The translations under genes and the position numbers were made by a program. Positions 31,017 to 37,287 of a stretch of DNA of 37,287 nt are shown here, piece after piece. The stretch is from JAFGFG01 sp964442905 (GTDB lineage: Archaea > Aenigmatarchaeota > Aenigmatarchaeia > QMZP01 > JAFGSV01). The notes beneath the pieces are model-generated. The model saw nothing but the letters and a program-made list of their open reading frames with translations. It made no database searches and was not told the origin of the DNA. The stretch covers positions 1 to 37,287 of the forward strand of contig CAYUBD010000004.1 of the NCBI GenBank assembly GCA_964442905.1, written 5' to 3'. Numbering within the stretch: the stretch's first letter is position 1; each line of letters opens with the position of its first letter.

Positions 31017-31889
31017 ATGGAACATTCGCAGGTTTTCGGGCTTTCGGAAGAACTAAACCAGCTTTACATAATCGATGATATACCGGACATTCCCATAGGA
31101 GGGGTGGATAATGATGATGAAGATGACGTAGATGAAGACGAGCCGGCATCCACCAGAAAGTATGATGACAAAACCGCTGGGGAAATTGAGAAGTACAGCA
31201 AGAAATTCGAAATTCCCACATCCGGCGTATACATGGATGAAGATGAGAACTCAATGAAGATGGAATATGACGTGTTTTATGAGGAAATGTTTCCGGAAGA
31301 CATGGGAAGAATAAAAGAAGATTATTCGGAAGACCCGGAATACAAGACAGAATTCAATTTCCCTCAGGAAGACAGCCACGACGGTGTTTACCCGGACATT
31401 TCTAGGGGAACCGAAAGCCAGCTGATGGAAAATGCTTCCTACAGAAAAGGCATCCTGAGCATAGAGTATGAAAAACCTGATATGATAAATGGCCAGAAAA
31501 CCTACCAGAGGATCGCATTCGAGGCCAAGGAAGACGGGGATGTCTATGGTTTGACCATTATGAACTTCGATGAAGCAGGCATCGAGTTTTCATCGGAATA
31601 CGACGGGGAGTTTGACAGCCGGCTGCTTACGTCCATAAACAATAAGACCGAAGGCTCTGATGGAAACTTCAATGAATTCTACCTGAACGGTGAAATAGGG
31701 GGAAACGCAGCTGATATGCAAAAAGTGAAAAAAGGAGACATCATAGAATGGAGATACGCCGAGGAGACAGACGGAAGCTGCGGAGGGGTTCCTGATTACG
31801 AACAGATAAAATCCCTTCTTGTATATAACGTTGTAGTCAAAGACGGGCTGCCGCTTTCTTTCAATCCAAACAACATGTATGCAGCCTAG
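31017..31889 (+). CDS. Acidic protein of unknown function with a DUF4430-like domain
   Basis: A 290-residue protein without signal peptide or membrane segment. The N-terminal third is very acidic (DNDDEDDVDEDEP at about 31-43, then a Glu/Asp/Tyr/Met-rich linker to about 135). From about 140 to 265 a beta-rich domain contains FNEFYLNGEIGG and KKGDIIEWRYAEE, which follow the DUF4430 pattern of a (V/L)NG strand, then a GD-x-(V/I)-x-W-x-Y strand. That fold is usually found in secreted cobalamin-binding-like and adhesin modules, so a version without an export signal is odd. SCGG in the last third is its only Cys. It is convergent with the geranylgeranyl reductase, 4 bp apart. Function is unknown. 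Confidence 0.8.
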   Translation: MEHSQVFGLSEELNQLYIIDDIPDIPIGGVDNDDEDDVDEDEPASTRKYDDKTAGEIEKYSKKFEIPTSGVYMDEDENSMKMEYDVFYEEMFPEDMGRIKEDYSEDPEYKTEFNFPQEDSHDGVYPDISRGTESQLMENASYRKGILSIEYEKPDMINGQKTYQRIAFEAKEDGDVYGLTIMNFDEAGIEFSSEYDGEFDSRLLTSINNKTEGSDGNFNEFYLNGEIGGNAADMQKVKKGDIIEWRYAEETDGSCGGVPDYEQIKSLLVYNVVVKDGLPLSFNPNNMYAA

Positions 31890-31893
31890 AAGC

Positions 31894-32952
31894 CTATCCA
31901 GAGAGCATGCTCGAAAACGGGAAATCGAAATCTATTTTATCCTGGCCGTGCCCCATGTTTTCCACCCTGTCTATTATTCCTGAAAGGCCTTTAAGGTCAA
32001 GGTCCTTGTAGAACTCCCTCAGTACAAGTCCGGCCTTCATATCTCTCAGCAGTTTATTTTTCCACATGCCTTCATAAAGTGAAATATGTGAAAAATCATT
32101 CTTTCTGACTGCATCTATGATCACCTCTGATGCATCCTTTGCCGCAAGCATGCCGTACGTTATGCCACCGCCGGACCACGGCTTTGTCTGACATGCTGCA
32201 TCACCGACAAGTACCATCCTGTTCCCGCATGTCCTGATGAGTCCCATCGGCACAAGGCTTGCTTCCCTTCCTGCTATCATTGATTTATCTATCTTGAAAA
32301 ACTTTTCCAGAAGTGGAAAACTCAGGCCGTATCCGATGCAGCCGAATTCGGTCTTATCGCCTCTCGGAATCTTCCAGAAGAAGCCGTCCTTGACCACGCT
32401 TTTGTCAAACCACATCTCAACAGTGTCGGAATAATCATCTTTCTTTGCATAAATAATCAATCCGTTCAGCAGTTCTGTTGGTTTAGAACCTATGGTTTTT
32501 GCTGCAACTGAGCCGGCGCCATCGCAGCCCGCAGCGGCCTTCGCTTCAAATTGATGCCTTGAGGTTTTTACAGCAACTTTTCCACTGCCTGGTATAACCT
32601 TCAGGACCCTTTCACAGAATCTGACATCGGCACCTGAAGACATTGCGTATTCCGCCATTCTCCTGTCCAGAACATCCCTGTCCATGACATACGCTGCAGT
32701 ACATTTTTTCCTGAACTCGAATTCCTTACCCATGAAGTGTATCACAGCGCCCCTGACTGTGTGCTTGACAAGGCCGGGTTTTTTGACCACCGGCGGCAGC
32801 ATGTCCATAAGTCTCCCGGAAACAAGACCGGAGCACGCCTTTTTCCCGGCTTCCTCGTCTTCTTCAAGAACAATTACATCCATATTTACTGCGCAGAGCG
32901 ATGCAAGGTAAGAACCCACCGGCCCCGCGCCTATAACAGCCAGATCATGCAT
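31894..32952 (-). CDS. Geranylgeranyl reductase family FAD protein (archaeal lipid saturation)
   Basis: FAD-dependent reductase, 352 residues, that saturates isoprenoid chains of archaeal phospholipids or polyprenyl carriers. MHDLAVIGAGPVGSYLA is the N-terminal Rossmann motif, followed by KKACSGLVSGR, a Cys-Ser-Gly motif typical of this family, and GDAACQTKPWSGGGITYGM, the FAD-binding GD segment. The start at 32952 is chosen because the Rossmann motif begins there and the shared promoter lies 28 bp upstream; a start at 32994 would add 14 hydrophobic residues and overlap the promoter. It is near the mevalonate genes, in keeping with a lipid role. The exact substrate (lipid or dolichol) is open. 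Confidence 0.92.
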   Translation of the reverse strand: MHDLAVIGAGPVGSYLASLCAVNMDVIVLEEDEEAGKKACSGLVSGRLMDMLPPVVKKPGLVKHTVRGAVIHFMGKEFEFRKKCTAAYVMDRDVLDRRMAEYAMSSGADVRFCERVLKVIPGSGKVAVKTSRHQFEAKAAAGCDGAGSVAAKTIGSKPTELLNGLIIYAKKDDYSDTVEMWFDKSVVKDGFFWKIPRGDKTEFGCIGYGLSFPLLEKFFKIDKSMIAGREASLVPMGLIRTCGNRMVLVGDAACQTKPWSGGGITYGMLAAKDASEVIIDAVRKNDFSHISLYEGMWKNKLLRDMKAGLVLREFYKDLDLKGLSGIIDRVENMGHGQDKIDFDFPFSSMLSG

Positions 32953-32973
32953 ATACTTAATAAAAAACAGTAT

Positions 32974-32986
32974 CATTAAAATATAC
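32974..32986. promoter_or_regulatory. Shared bidirectional TATA region between reductase and secF
   Basis: CATTAAAATATAC sits in the middle of the 56-bp gap, about 28 bp from both start codons (32952 minus, 33009 plus). One box, read on either strand, could serve two leaderless transcripts. Confidence 0.45.
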
Positions 32987-33008
32987 CGAAACAAAAACCT
33001 TTTGATTG

Positions 33009-33902
33009 GTGATAGTTACGTCAAATGACTACAAAATAGAAATTAAGGGAGTCAAGTTCGACTACAGGATACTGATGGCACTGCCTATAATATTCCTCAT
33101 AGCGTCAGTAGCACTGCTTGTGAACCAGTACACGACAACCGGGGAATGGTTCAAGCGGAGCATAGAACTGCGCGGTGGAACGCTTCTTAACATAGAGACA
33201 TCGGGGGAAGTGTCTGTTTCATTGATAGATGATGCGCTTTCGGATGATTTCGGTTCCATCTCTGTCAGGGGGCTCAGGGGATTCGGCACACATGGCGCAT
33301 CGATACAGATGGACGCGACTGTCGATTACACAGCAGTCATTGAAAGACTCGGCAACGCCGGAATAGAGATACTGGACTTCTCGCTTGAAAATGTCGGCTC
33401 TTCACTCAGCTCAGTTTTCTGGTCACAGGCACAGACCGGTATAATCATGGCATTCATAATGATGGGCATAATCGCTTTCATCGTGTTCAGGACGTTCGTG
33501 CCGTCCATAGCGATAATAATGTCGGCGGCTTCCGATATAATAATCACACTGGCAATGATGCAGGTATTCGGAATCGAGTTCTCCCTTGCATCACTCGGTG
33601 CTCTTCTCATGCTGATAGGTTACTCCGTTGATACGGACATAATGCTGACGAGCAGGCTTCTCAGGGATACCGAGCATGACACGACAATGGACGAGAAAAT
33701 CGGGCGTGCGCTCAAAACAGGCCTTACCATGTCATTCACCAGCATTGGCGCAATGACAGCACTGCTTATCATACCACTGCCAACCGTACTCGTGCAGATA
33801 GCATCCGTCATACTCATAGGGCTTTCAATAGACATAGCGAACACATGGCTTTTCAATTCAGTCATACTGAGATGGTACTGTGAATCAAGAGGTGTTGGAT
33901 GA
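33009..33902 (+). CDS. secF: Protein translocase subunit SecF
   Basis: Membrane partner of SecD that helps release and pull exported proteins using the ion gradient. The 297 residues have one N-terminal helix (about 20-38), the external domain with ELRGGTLLNIE at about 56, and five C-terminal helices with EFSLASLGALLMLIGYSVDT, then DIMLTSRLLR, the SecF signature. No ATG lies near the N-terminus. GTG 33009 fits the TATA spacing; TTG 33006 is an alternative. The stop overlaps the SecD start (ATGA), so the two are coupled. SecF before SecD is the usual archaeal order. Confidence 0.95.
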   Translation: MIVTSNDYKIEIKGVKFDYRILMALPIIFLIASVALLVNQYTTTGEWFKRSIELRGGTLLNIETSGEVSVSLIDDALSDDFGSISVRGLRGFGTHGASIQMDATVDYTAVIERLGNAGIEILDFSLENVGSSLSSVFWSQAQTGIIMAFIMMGIIAFIVFRTFVPSIAIIMSAASDIIITLAMMQVFGIEFSLASLGALLMLIGYSVDTDIMLTSRLLRDTEHDTTMDEKIGRALKTGLTMSFTSIGAMTALLIIPLPTVLVQIASVILIGLSIDIANTWLFNSVILRWYCESRGVG

Positions 33903-35710
33903 TGCTTAAATACTGGAGGATATGGCTCCTGATCATCGTGGTGCTGGGTTCAGTGTTCGCCATCGGTTTCACTGAAAGAAGGCACGGCGTGGAGGTGTTG
34001 TATGTCACCAAGGAATCGCCGGCTTTTGGAATACTTGAACAGGGCATGATCATTTCAGCTGTGAACAACGCCCCGATCAGTAATTTTGATGACTGGGAAA
34101 ATGCGGCATCGGGCATCAGCGGGTCTGTCAGAATCATGGCAGACAACCGTGAATATGATTTTTTAGTCAACGAGTCATTGGGCATAGAGACTCAGGACGT
34201 GGAAAGGCTGAATCTCGACTTCGGACTTGACCTGCGCGGCGGCACGAGAATAGTACTCAAGCCAAAGGTCAACGCGACAAGGCAGATGATAGAACAGGTC
34301 ATCGGAACCCTTCAGACCAGGATAAACATATACGGACTGAAGGAGATAAAGTTCTTCCCGGTGGAATCCCCGGACGGATGGTACGTTCAGATAGAGGCGA
34401 CAGGGCTGAGTTCAGACGTTGTGAACGATCTCCTCACATCCAAGGGATCGTTTGAGGCGAAGATATCAAAACCCGTGGAACTTAGCGCAGGGAGGGGTAC
34501 AATTCAGCTGGGTTCCAATAGCTATGGCATAGAAGTCATCAACGAAACTGTCATAGTCGACGGAAATGCGGTACCTGAAAACGGGTCATTCACATTGGAG
34601 GATGTCGATTTCGAGCTTGGCAACATGACAGGCAGCCAGATCATCCTTATGGGCAGCGTCTACAAGGGCATTGACATAGAGCTCATATACACGGACCCAC
34701 AGCATTCAGGCCTCGTACCAATGGGGGATTTCCACAGGTTCTATTTCACAGTCCTTGTATCGAGCGATGGCTCTGAGCGGTTCGCCAAGGTGACATCAGG
34801 CATACCGAGCCAGCTGGACCTCGACAGCGGTGACTACTACCTTAAGGACTGCAGCATATTCCTGTATCTTGACAACGATCTTCAGTCGACCCTGCGGATA
34901 GCATCAAGCCTTGGCGGCAAGGCATATTCAACGCCTCAGATAGAAGGTGGAAGAGAAAAGATGGAAGACGCGCTTGAGGAAAAGCTCAGGCTGCAGACCA
35001 TACTGCGTTCCGGCTCACTTCCGGTAAGCATGGAAACATCATCCATATCCATAATATCCCCAACTCTCGGGTCGAATTTCATAGTTTCCGCGCTCTTTGC
35101 CGCCCTTGCAGCCGGCGTGGTGGTCGTGATAATCATTTTCATACGGTACAGAAGCTTCAAGGTAGGCATCCCGCTTGTGCTTACGGGTCTCTCAGAAGCT
35201 GTCATAATACTGGGCATATCCGCATCAGGCACGTATGACAGCGGCATATGGTTCGGCGTGCTTTTCGCGAATATGATAGTTATAGGGCTTGCCTGGTGGA
35301 AGCTGAGAGAGTCAGATGCTTCTGCATGGGTGGGTGCGATAATGATACCTCTTCTCGGATTCATGAGCTGGAACATAGACCTCCCAGCCATAGGAGGCCT
35401 GATAGCTGCCATAGGCGTCGGCGTCGACCAGATGGTGATTATAGCCGACGAGACACTTGGAGGCAGAAAGATCATGAAGAAGATATACACGCTTAAGGAG
35501 AAGATAGGGAAGGCGTTCTTCATCATATTCACAGCGGCCGCAACTACCATATCAGCGCTGCTGCCGCTTTTGTTCGTCGCTGCAGGCGTGTTCATCAGGG
35601 GATTCGTGATAACAACGATAGTGGGCATACTGATAGGCATATTTCTCAGCCGGCCTGCATATGCAAAGATAGTCGAACTGAGCGCAGAGAAGGTCAACAG
35701 GGAAGAATGA
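33899..35710 (+). CDS. secD: Protein translocase subunit SecD with PDZ-like insert
   Basis: The 603-residue partner of SecF. An N-terminal helix (about 5-23) is followed by a PDZ-like segment at about 30-93 (VLYVTKESPAFG, EQGMIISAVNNAPI, then RIMADNREYDF), the SecD motif LDLRGGTRIVL at 110-120, a large outside domain, and six helices near the C-terminus containing GVGVDQMVIIADE, the conserved Asp-containing motif. TM4/TM6 glycine-rich segments follow the family pattern. ATG 33899 overlaps the SecF stop; the adjacent ATG at 33902 is also possible. It ends directly against the convergent gene at 35711. Confidence 0.95.
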   Translation: MMLKYWRIWLLIIVVLGSVFAIGFTERRHGVEVLYVTKESPAFGILEQGMIISAVNNAPISNFDDWENAASGISGSVRIMADNREYDFLVNESLGIETQDVERLNLDFGLDLRGGTRIVLKPKVNATRQMIEQVIGTLQTRINIYGLKEIKFFPVESPDGWYVQIEATGLSSDVVNDLLTSKGSFEAKISKPVELSAGRGTIQLGSNSYGIEVINETVIVDGNAVPENGSFTLEDVDFELGNMTGSQIILMGSVYKGIDIELIYTDPQHSGLVPMGDFHRFYFTVLVSSDGSERFAKVTSGIPSQLDLDSGDYYLKDCSIFLYLDNDLQSTLRIASSLGGKAYSTPQIEGGREKMEDALEEKLRLQTILRSGSLPVSMETSSISIISPTLGSNFIVSALFAALAAGVVVVIIIFIRYRSFKVGIPLVLTGLSEAVIILGISASGTYDSGIWFGVLFANMIVIGLAWWKLRESDASAWVGAIMIPLLGFMSWNIDLPAIGGLIAAIGVGVDQMVIIADETLGGRKIMKKIYTLKEKIGKAFFIIFTAAATTISALLPLLFVAAGVFIRGFVITTIVGILIGIFLSRPAYAKIVELSAEKVNREE

Positions 35711-36280
35711 TTAACCTATGGACCATTTATCATCCTTTACCTTGCTTACGTTTCCAGAAAGCTCGACAACATCCGTGATTCTGATGTCGCCGTAGAAGTC
35801 GTATATCTCTATCTTGTCGTTCGATGCCGAAATGTTGGTCTTATCACTGCTCACGACAAAGTCTATGTCTTCTATTATAAGCGTTGTTAATCTGACATTC
35901 TTTATTTCTGACCCTTCCAGCCTGAGATCCATCACGATGTCTGAGTCAGAAGGAACAAGCAGCGTTTTGTTATCTACTAGGTTCAGTGTGAGCGCACCCC
36001 TGAAGTTCAGGACACTGGAATCGCCTGCCGTTATGTTGACCGGGTCCACCATTTCAAGCGCGATGTTTTCAGCACTCAGTGTTATCACGACTGCGTTCAT
36101 ACTCTTTTCCGGTGTAGAGAACATATTGCCAAAGGGCAAATCTTCCATCCAGTCGCCAAGGTTACCTGTCGAGTTGAGGAACATGTCCTTTATGCCGCTG
36201 TTGCTTACAAGTGCTGAAGAGGCAACTATCAGCACCGCGAATATGGCGGCCAGTATTTTCCATTCAAACAATCCTTTCAT
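35711..36280 (-). CDS. Membrane-anchored exported protein, unknown function
   Basis: A 189-residue protein with one N-terminal hydrophobic helix (about 9-25, ILAAIFAVLIVASSALV) after MKGLFEW, and a predicted outside domain of about 160 residues made of alternating beta strands rich in Val, Ile, Asn and Asp, with several N-x-S/T sequons (NSTG, NITA, NKTN-type) that AglB could use. There is no Cys and no catalytic motif that I recognise. The strand-turn rhythm (IEDIDFVVSS, IEIYDFYGDIRITDVVEL) suggests a beta-sandwich or lipid-binding-like fold. ATG 36280 has GAGTG upstream; GTG 36289 is an alternative start. It converges on secD with no gap. Confidence 0.75.
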   Translation of the reverse strand: MKGLFEWKILAAIFAVLIVASSALVSNSGIKDMFLNSTGNLGDWMEDLPFGNMFSTPEKSMNAVVITLSAENIALEMVDPVNITAGDSSVLNFRGALTLNLVDNKTLLVPSDSDIVMDLRLEGSEIKNVRLTTLIIEDIDFVVSSDKTNISASNDKIEIYDFYGDIRITDVVELSGNVSKVKDDKWSIG

Positions 36281-36335
36281 CGTGAACACTCAATTTAATT
36301 TTATTGCCAGCACATTTAAGCTTTTAATGACACCT

Positions 36336-36345
36336 TATATATATT
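36336..36345 (+). promoter_or_regulatory. TATA box of the DUF1512 gene
   Basis: TATATATATT about 40 bp before the ATG at 36380. A GTGAT at 36372-36376 would be the ribosome binding site in a short leader. Confidence 0.4.
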
Positions 36346-36379
36346 CGATTTGGCAATAATAACTTCATAGTGTGATGAC

Positions 36380-37287
36380 ATGTACATGAATCAGCTTATC
36401 GGCGGGGGAGGAGATATTGTCTCATGGCTGGTGTGGATAATATTCTTCATGGTTTTCTTCATGTTCTATCCAAGGATAATGCTGTCCCAGATAATGTGGA
36501 AGCTGGAGGGCAGCGCAAAGAAACTGGAACAGCTCTCAGTGCAGTCCAAGAGGATGATATACAAGGAGATAAGCAAGAAGCCCAGCAAAGTCGTTAAGGA
36601 CAGTGTCGACCGGTTCTACGAGTTCTTCCTCATACAGCCTGTGAATCTGGATCCGTACGGCGTCGTGAAGAAGCTGGACCATCTGATAAAGAACGAGAGA
36701 GAACGATTTGAATATTTCACCAATGAAGTTGCCCCGCATATGGACGAAGAGAAGAAGGCAAACATACAGATGGGCATGGCCGGCGGCATAGAATTACATA
36801 CGCTGTCCAAGATAGTCAGGCACTACATCGAGATGATAAAGAAGACGAAGTCCTACCAGATAGCCATGATAATCCAGATGCAGCTTCCATTGATAGAGAG
36901 GATTGCAAAGGCATTGTTTGTAGGCACCAGAACGCTTGCCAGGGGCGAACCCATAGGTGACGGCATAGGACCATGGATAATAGCGAAACTGTCCAGCGCA
37001 AAGAAGATGGATGAGATAGAAGAAGGGGTCGTCATGTCCAAGGCAAAGATGGACGGAAGGCATGTGTTCTTGCTGAAGGCAAAGGGACCCGGCGGGAGGA
37101 TAGGATATCCTGGAAAGGCTGTTGATAAGCTGATAAAAAGGAACAGGATAGCGCGTGTGATAACCATAGACGCTGCGGCAAAGCTCGAAGGCGAGAAGAC
37201 AGGGTCGATTGCAGAGGGCGTCGGCGTTGCCATGGGAGGACCGGGCGTTGAGAGGAGCTACATAGAGACAGCCGTTGTCAGGAACAA
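36380..37287 (+). CDS. DUF1512-family archaeal membrane protein (3' end beyond window)
   Basis: Open to the window edge with 302 codons visible and no stop. After MYMNQLIGGGGDI there is one strong hydrophobic helix (about 13-32, VSWLVWIIFFMVFFMFY), then PRIMLSQIMWKLEGSAKKLE and a long cytoplasmic region with helical segments and GDGIGPWIIAKL and GPGGRIGYPGKAVDKLI, then GEKTGSIAEGVGVAMGGPGVER. This matches my recollection of the archaeal DUF1512 family, about 370 residues, of unknown function; the Gly-rich C-terminal part looks like a small-ligand or nucleotide-handling fold. Other ATG codons lie at 36375 (out of frame) and 36386 (in frame). Confidence 0.82.
   Translation, partial: MYMNQLIGGGGDIVSWLVWIIFFMVFFMFYPRIMLSQIMWKLEGSAKKLEQLSVQSKRMIYKEISKKPSKVVKDSVDRFYEFFLIQPVNLDPYGVVKKLDHLIKNERERFEYFTNEVAPHMDEEKKANIQMGMAGGIELHTLSKIVRHYIEMIKKTKSYQIAMIIQMQLPLIERIAKALFVGTRTLARGEPIGDGIGPWIIAKLSSAKKMDEIEEGVVMSKAKMDGRHVFLLKAKGPGGRIGYPGKAVDKLIKRNRIARVITIDAAAKLEGEKTGSIAEGVGVAMGGPGVERSYIETAVVRN

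Overview
This window is archaeal. It carries a group II chaperonin (thermosome), an Orc1/Cdc6 initiator beside a PolD small-subunit gene, a family B DNA polymerase, alpha-NAC, AglB oligosaccharyltransferase, SecDF, an archaeal mevalonate trio, a geranylgeranyl reductase and FlaI/FlaJ-type secretion genes. Genes are tightly packed. First genes of transcription units mostly sit about 25-29 bp behind a TATA-like box (apparently leaderless), while operon-internal genes carry a GTGAT-type Shine-Dalgarno sequence that often contains the stop codon of the gene before. The content fits a DPANN-type or deep euryarchaeal lineage (Micrarchaeota or Diapherotrites are plausible guesses), but lineage is inference.

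Layout. 1-139: 5' part of an intron-bearing tRNA (minus). 295-1950: thermosome. 2014-8190: a type IV pilus or archaellum-like cluster with a coiled-coil protein, four pilin-like proteins, a FlaI/TadA-type ATPase and a FlaJ platform split over two genes. 8232-10178: K+-dependent-type membrane pyrophosphatase. 10219-11627: an HTH regulator and a calcineurin-like phosphoesterase, convergent. 11628-15584: a replication-origin island, with Orc1/Cdc6, a degenerate PolD small subunit and a TctA-like permease lying between two inwardly pointing clusters of ORB-like repeats. 15585-18230: PolB (minus). 18364-22274: alpha-NAC, Ca2+ P-type ATPase, Ca2+/cation antiporter. 22322-28202: AglB facing a four-gene operon (aminotransferase, dehydrogenase, acetyltransferase, polyprenyl-P sugar-1-P transferase) that looks devoted to an acetamido-sugar N-glycan. 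28367-30983: HMG-CoA synthase, thiolase and DUF35 protein. 31017-31889: acidic orphan with a DUF4430-like domain. 31894-35710: geranylgeranyl reductase and SecF-SecD, divergent from one shared promoter. 35711-36280: anchored exported protein. 36380-end: DUF1512 membrane protein, cut by the window.

The genes connect functionally. Mevalonate enzymes and geranylgeranyl reductase supply membrane lipids and the dolichol-type carrier used by the glycosyl-1-phosphate transferase and AglB. SecDF supports export of proteins that AglB can glycosylate. The ion-motive pyrophosphatase could power the cation antiporter. The most notable observation is the origin island, where the PolD small subunit keeps its N-terminal and OB regions but has lost every catalytic motif of its Mre11-like nuclease domain. 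The interrupted tRNA at the left edge is the second.
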